Under the pieces are notes generated by a model. The model had not been told where the DNA came from, ran no database searches, and saw nothing but the letters and a program-made list of their open reading frames with translations. This document shows, piece after piece, positions 50,106 through 57,414 of a DNA stretch of 64,000 bases; position 1 is the first letter of the stretch, and each line of letters begins with the position of its first letter. The stretch comes from Hydrogenobacter hydrogenophilus (lineage in GTDB: Bacteria > Aquificota > Aquificia > Aquificales > Aquificaceae), in assembly GCF_900215655.1 (NCBI RefSeq), contig NZ_OBEN01000004.1, forward strand, positions 1 to 64,000. The letters are read 5' to 3'. The position numbers were made by a program, and so were the translations under genes.

Positions 50106-53100
50106 AGTCTTGGGTAAACTTTGTTGCGAATAACAGTTTACTCTTTATACTTCTTACCTTTATTGTTATCAGTGCTTTTGCGCTTTTTCTTAGGAATCTA
50201 AATGTAGAAGCCTTTCCTGATCCTTCACCCCCTGTAATAGAGATAGTTTCCCTTTATCCTGGAAGGTCTGCTGAAGAGGTAGAAAGACAAATAACCGTAC
50301 CTTTAGAAATAGCTCTTGCGGGTATGCGTGGTCTTCACAGAATAAACTCCATATCCCTATACGGTCTTTCGGACATCAAGTGCACCTTCTCTTACGACAT
50401 ACCTTACAAAGAGGCAAGACAAGAAGTTATAAACAGACTTTCCACAGTTAGCCTTCCTGATGGAGTATCACCCCAGATAATCCCCAATCCCATAGGAGAG
50501 GTGATGCGATACGTTGTAGTAGGAAACAGAGACCTTATGGAGCTGAGGACTCTACAAGACTGGGTCATATCCAGATACATAAAAACCGCAGAGGGTGTGG
50601 AAGATGTACCAAGCTACGGTGGGTTTATAAAGGCTTATGTGGTAGAGATAAAGCCTGAAAATCTCTTAAAGTACAAAGTCTCTTTATCAGATGTAGTTCA
50701 AGCCATTACAAACTCTAACATAAATGTAGGAGGTAGAGCCATAGACTTTGGTTCTCAGTACTTCCTTATAAGGGGAGTGGGTCTTATCAGAAACATTAAA
50801 GATATAGAACAGATAGTAGTTGCCTACCACAACGGCGTACCTGTTTTGATAAAAGACCTTGGAGAAGTAAGGATTGGCAACATACCAAGAACGGGTATAG
50901 TGGGACTAAATAACAAAGATGACATAGTTATGGGTGTGGTTGTGCTAAGAAGAGATGCCAAAAGCATTCCATCTATAAGGTCTATACGGGAAAAAATTGA
51001 AGAACTAAACTCTTACATCCTTCCCAAGGATGTGAAGGTGATACCCTTTTACGAAAGGGGCAAGCTCATAGACACTGTCATTCATAAGGTTTCAGAGATA
51101 GCTCTCGTGGGTATAGTTTTGGTATTTGCTTCCATCTTTTTATTCTTAGGAGATCTAAGAGTAGCCTTATTGGTAGCTCTTACCGTTCCCATGTCTTTGG
51201 TTGTAGCCTTAGGTGTTATGGCAATAAAAGGGGAGTCCGCTAACTTCCTTTCCATAGCTGCTATAGACTTTGGCATAATAGCGGACATACCCTTGCTCTT
51301 TGTAGAAAACTATCTTAGGAATACAAGGCAGTTGGGTGTCAGGCGTGCTATAGTCCAATCTTCTCAGGAGGTAGGAAGGCTACTTGTGTTTTCTGTAGTT
51401 CTCATTGGAATATCCTTTCTTCCTGTTTTTCTAATGGAGGGTGCGGAAAAGCGCATATTTGCACCTATGGTCAGAACTTACCTTTATGCCATAAGTGCGG
51501 TGGTGATTTTGACCTTTACCTTTGTAGTAGCTCTTTTGGTCTCCGCTATCAAATCTGCCAAAGAAAAAACTCTTGTAGTTAGAATTTTGGAAGACATCTA
51601 CGACAAGCTACTTAATAAGCTTTTGAACCTGAGGCTAAAGTACACGGTTATACTGCTTTCTTCTTTGGCACTACTTAGTCTTTTTGTCATCAAAAGCTTA
51701 GGGCTTGAGTTTATTCCCAAAATGGATGAAGGCAACATTTACATGCGTATAATCTTTCCTTACTCTATATCTCTTTCCCAAACCTATGAGAACGCTAAGA
51801 AAGTAAGAGACTTTCTAATGGAATTTCCTGAGATAAAAACGGTAGAATTTCAAGTAGGAAGACCTGAGGATGGAACAGACCCAACTGGACCTTTCAATTC
51901 TGAATATTTCATAGACCTAAAGCCTTACTCCCAATGGAAGAGGTTTGGTTCTAAGGAAGAGTTGGAAGAAGCTATAAGAGTAGGTGTGAAAAGCATGTTT
52001 CCTAAGGTAGATATAAATATCTCTCAGTACATACAGGACAACCTTGAGGAAGTTATGACTGGGGTAAAAGGGGAAAACGCTGTAAAAGTTTTTGGCGATG
52101 ACCTTTACAAGTTAGATACCATTGCAGACCAAATAAAAGAGCGGATAACCAAAGTAAAGGGAATAGAAGATGTGGGCATTTTTAGAGAAATAGGTCAACC
52201 TAACTTGGTGATAGAAGCAGACAGAGAAAAACTTTCTGCCTACGGTCTTAGTGTACAGCAACTTATGGATACGGTATCTGCAGCAATGGGAGGCAAAGAA
52301 GCAACACAGGTTATAGAAGGAGACAAACGCTTTTCCCTTCTTGTGATACTACCAGATGAGTTAAGACAGAATGTATCAAAGATAGGAGATATTCCCGTTT
52401 TGCTTCCTAACGGCTCTTATGTAAAATTGTCTTCCGTTGCAAATATAAAGTTCAGCACAGGCGCATCCTTTATATACAGAGAAAATTACAAAAGGTACAT
52501 ACCCATAAAGTTCAGCGTAGTTTCCAAAGACCTTGCAGGTGCTGTGCGCAAAGCTCAGGAATCCGTAAAAGACATTCAACTACCAGAAGGTTATTTTATA
52601 GAGTGGAGCGGACAGTTCAAGAGTCTGGTAGAGGGTCTAAGAAGGTTTGCTTTTTCTGGCACTTTAGCGCTATTTTCTTTGAGTGTCTTTCTTTACATAA
52701 TAAACCGTTCTGTACGAAACACCCTTATCGCTATGTCTGGTATTCTCTTTGCACTTTTTGGTGGATCAGTAAGTCTTTTAATAGCAGGTTTTCCTATGAG
52801 TCTTTCCGCTATAGTAGGTTTTGTATCCATACTTGGAATATCCGTACTGAACATATCATTTATGCTCAGAGCTTACAAAAAACATATACTTGATGGACTA
52901 TCTTCTGTGGAATCCGCAAAAAGAAGCGCTAAAGAGAACTTTAGAGCGGTGCTTCTGAGCAGTTTTACGGCATCCATGGGGCTTTTACCCACTGCACTTG
53001 CAAAAGGTGTAGGAAGCCAGATACAAAAACCTCTCGCTGTAGTAGTTGTAGGTGGTATGCTCCTCTCAGGACTGCTTATATTATTAGTAGTACCATCTCT

Positions 53101-53131
53101 TTTGAGGTATGCACATGTGGAGGAGAGGTAG
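50102..53131 (+). CDS. RND efflux pump, heavy-metal (CzcA/CusA) type
   Basis: The 1009-residue inner membrane pump has 12 predicted helices and two large periplasmic loops. Proton-relay residues of the heavy-metal branch are spaced as in CzcA: D389, D395 and E402 in DFGIIADIPLLFVEN; the usual DGAV after the relay is DIPL here. The segment GRPEDGTDPTGPFNSEYFID is also typical of CzcA-like pumps. The start is TTG at 50102, inside the TTGA overlap with the adaptor gene. The exported ion is not determined; Co/Zn/Cd, Cu/Ag or Ni are possible. Confidence 0.85.
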   Translation: MKSWVNFVANNSLLFILLTFIVISAFALFLRNLNVEAFPDPSPPVIEIVSLYPGRSAEEVERQITVPLEIALAGMRGLHRINSISLYGLSDIKCTFSYDIPYKEARQEVINRLSTVSLPDGVSPQIIPNPIGEVMRYVVVGNRDLMELRTLQDWVISRYIKTAEGVEDVPSYGGFIKAYVVEIKPENLLKYKVSLSDVVQAITNSNINVGGRAIDFGSQYFLIRGVGLIRNIKDIEQIVVAYHNGVPVLIKDLGEVRIGNIPRTGIVGLNNKDDIVMGVVVLRRDAKSIPSIRSIREKIEELNSYILPKDVKVIPFYERGKLIDTVIHKVSEIALVGIVLVFASIFLFLGDLRVALLVALTVPMSLVVALGVMAIKGESANFLSIAAIDFGIIADIPLLFVENYLRNTRQLGVRRAIVQSSQEVGRLLVFSVVLIGISFLPVFLMEGAEKRIFAPMVRTYLYAISAVVILTFTFVVALLVSAIKSAKEKTLVVRILEDIYDKLLNKLLNLRLKYTVILLSSLALLSLFVIKSLGLEFIPKMDEGNIYMRIIFPYSISLSQTYENAKKVRDFLMEFPEIKTVEFQVGRPEDGTDPTGPFNSEYFIDLKPYSQWKRFGSKEELEEAIRVGVKSMFPKVDINISQYIQDNLEEVMTGVKGENAVKVFGDDLYKLDTIADQIKERITKVKGIEDVGIFREIGQPNLVIEADREKLSAYGLSVQQLMDTVSAAMGGKEATQVIEGDKRFSLLVILPDELRQNVSKIGDIPVLLPNGSYVKLSSVANIKFSTGASFIYRENYKRYIPIKFSVVSKDLAGAVRKAQESVKDIQLPEGYFIEWSGQFKSLVEGLRRFAFSGTLALFSLSVFLYIINRSVRNTLIAMSGILFALFGGSVSLLIAGFPMSLSAIVGFVSILGISVLNISFMLRAYKKHILDGLSSVESAKRSAKENFRAVLLSSFTASMGLLPTALAKGVGSQIQKPLAVVVVGGMLLSGLLILLVVPSLLRYAHVEER

Positions 53132-53135
53132 GGCT

Positions 53136-53345
53136 TTGGAAGTTTTTTTAGTGGCTCTTTTGCTCACAGCGCAGGATGAAGAAAATATCCCAAAAAGTAT
53201 GGAGCCAGACCTTAAACTCAGTTATAACCTTGACAAGATGACCAGATTGAATTTTGGTGTAAGAACGCCTACGGATTTTGAGTACATGACTAACGGAAGG
53301 AAGTACATAAACCAGTACATCATATGGTTAAGCATAGGTTTTTGA
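53136..53345 (+). CDS. Small exported protein after the RND pump, outer-membrane-like end
   Basis: A 69-residue frame from a TTG start eight bases after AGGAGAGG gives a short hydrophobic signal (MEVFLVALLLTA) and a polar body with alternating strands. It ends in QYIIWLSIGF: a terminal Phe with alternating hydrophobic residues, the signature of outer membrane beta-barrel proteins. It might be the remnant of a larger porin-like protein or a real small operon member. The frame is also open back to 53109 inside the pump gene. I do not recognise a family. Confidence 0.4.
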   Translation: MEVFLVALLLTAQDEENIPKSMEPDLKLSYNLDKMTRLNFGVRTPTDFEYMTNGRKYINQYIIWLSIGF

Positions 53346-53371
53346 GACTTGAGTTAGGAGCTGTCAGGGAT

Positions 53372-53377
53372 TAGAAT
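53372..53377 (+). promoter_or_regulatory. -10 box eight bases before the recombinase gene
   Basis: TAGAAT lies eight bases before the ATG at 53386, with no Shine-Dalgarno site. Confidence 0.4.
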
Positions 53378-53385
53378 TAAAATTT

Positions 53386-54252
53386 ATGGATAGTGATCAC
53401 CTTTTGAGGCTTTGGAAAAATAGCTTAGAAAGAACTAAAAGCCCAAGAACTGTTATTACATACATAAGAAGCTTTGAGTCCTTCGTAAAACACATACAAA
53501 GTCAAGACTTTATCCAAATAGACCCCAAAAGTATATACAGTTATGTGGACGCTTCATTGCTTAACACTTCTTCCATACTTACTCACTTATCTGCTATAAA
53601 GCACTTTTATAAGTTTGCTTTCAGAAGAGGATACATAGACAAGGAAAGATACTCACATATAGAAACGGTCATAGACGAAGTGAGAGAGGAAATAGGAAGG
53701 AATGTAGCGGATAGATATCCAAAGGCTTTATCAAAGGAAGAAACCAAGAGAATTCTATCGGCGGTACATGGGACTAAGTACGAGAAGGTATACATGCTTC
53801 TTCTTCACAGCGGTGTAAGACTTTCTGAGTATCTTGCCCTTAGGAAAAGCAATTTTTATCAGGACAAAAGTGGTCTTTTATGGATAAGGCTTTCTGCAGA
53901 CATCACCAAAGGTAGAAAGGAAAGGCTCGTTCCCGTCTTAGGAAGCACAAAAGAAGAAACATACGAAGCTACACATAAGTTGCTTGAATGGATAGAGTCG
54001 TACGATGAGAACTTTAAGGTCAAAAGGGGATCTCTTCAAGTTTATACTAACCGATTGTCCCACAGATTGGGAATTCCTTTTTCTGTGCATAGCTTTAGAC
54101 ATACCTACATAACAAATTTAGTAAATAGTGGTTTTCCTGCTGAAGTGGTAAAAGAGTTTGCAGGACACTCACACATAAGAACTACCATAGACATATACTA
54201 TAAGTTTAGTCAGGAAAGGGCAAGACAGTTAGTAGAAAGCTTTCTAAAATGA
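53386..54252 (+). CDS. Tyrosine recombinase (XerC/D-like)
   Basis: The 288-residue protein has an N-terminal SAM-like DNA-binding domain (residues about 1-95) and a catalytic domain with Arg I in LLHSGVRLSEYLALRK, the beta-hairpin Lys in ITKGRKERLVPV, HSFRHTYITNL (His-x2-Arg), GHSHIRTTIDIYYK (His and the nucleophile Tyr). It most likely resolves chromosome dimers; no integrated element or att sites are seen around it, and I found no dif-like site nearby. It is coupled to trmD by ATGA. Confidence 0.82.
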   Translation: MDSDHLLRLWKNSLERTKSPRTVITYIRSFESFVKHIQSQDFIQIDPKSIYSYVDASLLNTSSILTHLSAIKHFYKFAFRRGYIDKERYSHIETVIDEVREEIGRNVADRYPKALSKEETKRILSAVHGTKYEKVYMLLLHSGVRLSEYLALRKSNFYQDKSGLLWIRLSADITKGRKERLVPVLGSTKEETYEATHKLLEWIESYDENFKVKRGSLQVYTNRLSHRLGIPFSVHSFRHTYITNLVNSGFPAEVVKEFAGHSHIRTTIDIYYKFSQERARQLVESFLK

Positions 54253-54992
54253 AGTTTTTCGTGCTTACCATCTTCCCTCAGATAATAGAGTGCTACGCTC
54301 AGTATGGTATCATCAAGCAAGCTATAAAGAAGTCTGTTTTGGATCTGAAAGTGATAGATATAAGGCGTTATGCGGACAAGGGGAAGGTAGACGATACCGC
54401 TTACGGTGGTCTTCCGGGTATGGTGATAAAGCCAGAACCCGTTTTTAGCGCTTATAAGGAGATCATCCAAAAACACAGCAAGCCTTACACCATAATACCT
54501 CAACCTTGGGGCAAAAGACTTACCCAAGAGGATTTTGAGAGATTATCCAAAAAAGACAGTATAGCGGTAATATGCGGTAGATACGAAGGTTTAGATGAGC
54601 GTGTCAGCACTCTTGCAGATGAAGAGCTATCTTTGGGAGATTTTGTGCTTTCCGGAGGGGAAGTCTTTGCTCTTGCATTGCTTGAAGGTATTGTAAGGCT
54701 TCTACCGGGCGTGCTTACAGAACCAGAAAGTCTTCTGTCTGATTCTTTCAGAAGGTGGATGGGATACCCTGTTTACACAAGACCTCCTGAGTACGAGGGC
54801 ATGAAGGTCCCAGAAGTTTTGCTGTCTGGAAATCACAAACTTATAGAGATGTGGAAACTCTGGCATGCTATAGAAAGGACTTTAAAGTACAGGCCAGATC
54901 TTATCCCACAAGACCTTACACCCACAGAAAAACACATTTTGGAGAGCATAAAAAAAGGCATGAGCTTTGAAGAGTGGATAACTAAGCGCTAA
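54249..54992 (+). CDS. trmD: tRNA (guanine-37-N1)-methyltransferase
   Basis: TrmD methylates G37 of tRNAs and prevents frameshifts. The 247-residue SPOUT enzyme has DDTAYGGLPGMVIKPEPVF, the SAM trefoil knot CGRYEGLDERV and SLGDFVLSGGEVFALALLEG, and the C-terminal helices (VPEVLLSGNHKLIEMWKLW). In many bacteria trmD lies with ribosomal genes; here it follows a recombinase. It is convergent with the flavoprotein gene, overlapping it by 11 bases. Confidence 0.92.
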   Translation: MKFFVLTIFPQIIECYAQYGIIKQAIKKSVLDLKVIDIRRYADKGKVDDTAYGGLPGMVIKPEPVFSAYKEIIQKHSKPYTIIPQPWGKRLTQEDFERLSKKDSIAVICGRYEGLDERVSTLADEELSLGDFVLSGGEVFALALLEGIVRLLPGVLTEPESLLSDSFRRWMGYPVYTRPPEYEGMKVPEVLLSGNHKLIEMWKLWHAIERTLKYRPDLIPQDLTPTEKHILESIKKGMSFEEWITKR

Positions 54993-55746
54993 TGCGTTTA
55001 CTTGCAAGCTTTTTTAGATACTCCTCAAGAGCTATTTTTTCCTCTTCTTTGTAGGTGTCTTCTTTCTTTATCACTTCTTCCCAGTCTATACTGTGAGCAT
55101 CAAACCATGGACCATCAGTACATGCAAGAGAATAACCATCCCCCACTTTTAGCCTGCAACTAAGACATAGCCCCACAGAACACAGCATATACACCTTAGG
55201 CGTAGCTATATGCCTTACAGAAGGGTACATATCTGAGACATTCTTTGATAGTAAGTTATCACCAACGGTTATTACAAGATCAACACCTTTGTAAGCCTTT
55301 AAATCTTTCTCTAAGATAACTTCATCAAATTTTTCTTTTTTTAAAATATCAGTGAAAACTTCCTCAAAATAAACCAGAGTGATGTGGTTTCCCATCTCCT
55401 TTAGAGCTCTCCCTACGCTTATTGCACCTGCAACACCCCAATTTTTTGAATATAAAACTACCTTTCCGTAGTAATTAGCAGGAAAAGGTTTCCCCAAAGG
55501 ACCACCTACATAATAAAATTCCTCTCCTTCTTCTTTTATCTCAAGAGTACTCCTTCCTACTATTTCCAGTATGCAAGAAAAACCATCTTGAAAAGTTTCC
55601 AAAACAAATACAGGTATTCTTTCCGAATCTTCTTTGAGCTGTAATATGACAAACTGTCCTGCTTTTGCATCCGATATGTGAGGAGCATAAATCCTTAAGA
55701 GCAAAAATCTTTCACCTAAAATTTCCTTAGAAAGAATCTTGAACAT
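54982..55746 (-). CDS. NfnA/SudB/PyrK-like FAD-NAD(P)-[2Fe-2S] oxidoreductase subunit
   Basis: The 254-residue protein has the ferredoxin reductase layout: FAD-binding barrel (residues 1-95, AGQFVILQLK), NAD(P) domain (KVVLYSKNWGVAGAISVGRA) and a C-terminal [2Fe-2S] site, MLCSVGLCLSCRLKVGDGYS plus a later Cys in LACTDGPWFD. This is the pattern of the small subunit of NADH-dependent ferredoxin:NADP oxidoreductase or sulfide dehydrogenase, which need a large partner (NfnB/SudA) not present here. TATAAT lies eight bases before the ATG, between it and the last CRISPR repeat 20 bases away. Confidence 0.75.
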   Translation of the reverse strand: MFKILSKEILGERFLLLRIYAPHISDAKAGQFVILQLKEDSERIPVFVLETFQDGFSCILEIVGRSTLEIKEEGEEFYYVGGPLGKPFPANYYGKVVLYSKNWGVAGAISVGRALKEMGNHITLVYFEEVFTDILKKEKFDEVILEKDLKAYKGVDLVITVGDNLLSKNVSDMYPSVRHIATPKVYMLCSVGLCLSCRLKVGDGYSLACTDGPWFDAHSIDWEEVIKKEDTYKEEEKIALEEYLKKLASKRISA

Positions 55747-55754
55747 ATGGACTT

Positions 55755-55760
55755 ATTATA
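55755..55760 (-). promoter_or_regulatory. -10 box between CRISPR array and the flavoprotein gene
   Basis: A perfect TATAAT on the minus strand lies eight bases before the ATG at 55746 and seven bases outside the outermost CRISPR repeat. No -35 is visible where expected, which would fall inside that repeat. Confidence 0.5.
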
Positions 55761-55766
55761 ACCCAC

Positions 55767-56188
55767 CTTTCAATTCCACACGGTACATTAGAAACTCTTT
55801 TGGAAGACCTGCACCACCTAAGATTACAAGAGCTTTCAATTCCACACGGTACATTAGAAACACAAAAACATAGCGAGTATGTGGATTAAAAGTCTAATCT
55901 TTCAATTCCACACGGTACATTAGAAACGTGCAAAGGGCTATAGTGAAGTATCTTTCACAATACTTTCAATTCCACACGGTACATTAGAAACAAAAAAGAG
56001 ATTCTCATGATTGAAAGAGAACACATACCTTTCAATTCCACACGGTACATTAGAAACTGTAGGCACTACTACACTTAATCCTGCATTGTCTACCTTTCAA
56101 TTCCACACGGTACATTAGAAACCTTCAGGAGTGCCATAAACTCTTAGCTTGTAGTAAGGCTTTCAATTCCACACGGTACATTAGAAAC
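55767..56188 (-). CRISPR. CRISPR array, seven repeats and six spacers
   Basis: Seven identical 29-base repeats (plus-strand form CTTTCAATTCCACACGGTAC + ATTAGAAAC) lie at 55767, 55833, 55899, 55963, 56029, 56094 and 56160. Six spacers are 37, 37, 35, 37, 36 and 37 bases. The reverse complement begins GTTTC and ends ATTGAAAG, the usual 5' crRNA tag form of type I-B/III systems, so transcription runs leftward on the minus strand. The leader is therefore to the right (from 56189). No cas gene is in the window. All repeats being identical indicates no decay at the trailer end. Confidence 0.97.
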
Positions 56189-56576
56189 CCCAAAAGGGAT
56201 ATTCAAGAAAAACATTATACATCAACACTTTGCTAAAAGGGTACCCTTTTCAAATGAAGTTAATTTTCGGAAATCTTCAGTTCCCAAAAAGAGGCTGAAA
56301 AATTACCATTCCTAACTATTGAAACTCAACAGTTCCAAAAGTACCTCATCAAAACATCAAAATGCCAAAATGTTTTGATGAAGACATCAAAGGTATACTA
56401 CCCCTCTTATCTTACAAACACAGTCCTTATTCAACTGTCAAGATGACAAGGGGCTTATAAAACCACTCAATCCTTTTTTTATTTTAACCCTTAGAGAGAG
56501 AAATTGCTTATGATATATATCATAAAGTGTGTGAAGGATACTATTTGTCCGCAAAAGATTTTATAATTAACTTTTA
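56189..56576. other. CRISPR leader and upstream gap (388 bases without a gene)
   Basis: No open frame is supported. On the minus strand TATAAT (56214-56219) would start transcription about 20 bases before the first repeat. The perfect palindrome AAAAGGGTACCCTTTT (56235-56250) covers the -35 position. Further right come an 11-bp inverted repeat (56347-56357 with 56370-56380) and a dyad TGTCA-AGA-TGACA (56436-56448). The right end holds the -10 of the lytic transglycosylase gene. Confidence 0.6.
56562..56567 (+). promoter_or_regulatory. -10 box nine bases before the lytic transglycosylase gene
   Basis: A perfect TATAAT lies nine bases before the ATG at 56577, with no Shine-Dalgarno site. Confidence 0.5.
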
Positions 56577-57392
56577 ATGAAGAGGGGGATAGGAATACTT
56601 GCGTTGTGTTGTTTTTTGTTTTCTTGCACTGCAACCGTAAAGCAAGCGGTCATACCAAAAAGCAGGGATACCATAAGGCTAGTGAAAAAGGGGAGCTTTA
56701 CTTTTTCTGAAGAGGAAGAAATGTTTATCTACCAAGAGGCAAAGAACTTTGGCATTCCTGTACCAGATCGCGAGGAGATCAGAAGATACATATGGTACTT
56801 TTTACAAAATAAACCGTATATTCAAAAGACACTCCAAAGGGCTGAGTACTACCTACCACTAATAAAACCCATCATAGAAAAAAGCGGGCTACCTTCTGAA
56901 CTTGCTTTGCTTCCAGTTATAGAGAGTGGTTTTAACCCTTTAGCTGTGTCAAGATCTGGAGCTGCTGGGCTTTGGCAGTTTATACCATCAACTGCAAAAA
57001 GGTATGGACTTCGGGTAGATGAACAAGTAGATGAAAGATTTGATGTAATAAAATCAACAGAAGCAGCGGTAAGATACTTAAAAGACTTATATAACATGTT
57101 TGGTAATTGGGAGCTTGCATTGGCAGCGTACAACTGCGGTGAGAACTGTGTAAAAAACAAAACCGCAGGTGTAGACTTCTGGATCACAAAGGACATGCTT
57201 CCTGTAGAAACTAGAAACTATGTGCCAGCTTTTTTTGCAGTACTTTTGTTAACAAGAGATCCTATCAAGTACGGACTTTCTATTCCAGAGGAAAGACAAG
57301 CTAAAGCAGAAAGCCCATCAGCAGATGTAGCAAATCACAGAGAAAAGATAATCACTCTTGATAACGGAGCTAAGATAATCATAAGAGAATAA
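56577..57392 (+). CDS. Lytic transglycosylase lipoprotein (SLT domain)
   Basis: The 271-residue protein has a lipoprotein signal (lipobox LFSC) and a Slt/MltD-type goose lysozyme-like domain: the catalytic Glu in LALLPVIESGFNPLAVS, then GAAGLWQFIPSTAKRYGL and NWELALAAYNCGENCV. It cuts peptidoglycan glycan strands from the outer membrane side. No LysM domains follow; the C-terminal tail is short. Two cysteines in the AAYNCGENC loop are unusual for the motif AAYNAGxG. It probably shares no promoter with the CRISPR leader on the other strand. Confidence 0.82.
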   Translation: MKRGIGILALCCFLFSCTATVKQAVIPKSRDTIRLVKKGSFTFSEEEEMFIYQEAKNFGIPVPDREEIRRYIWYFLQNKPYIQKTLQRAEYYLPLIKPIIEKSGLPSELALLPVIESGFNPLAVSRSGAAGLWQFIPSTAKRYGLRVDEQVDERFDVIKSTEAAVRYLKDLYNMFGNWELALAAYNCGENCVKNKTAGVDFWITKDMLPVETRNYVPAFFAVLLLTRDPIKYGLSIPEERQAKAESPSADVANHREKIITLDNGAKIIIRE

Positions 57393-57414
57393 CCTTTGCT
57401 TTATTTTAATTACT

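Noticed and set aside
53386-54252. The tyrosine recombinase as integrase of a mobile element
   Set aside because: No flanking direct repeats, tRNA target, phage or plasmid genes are seen, and it is coupled to trmD. A chromosomal Xer role is more likely.
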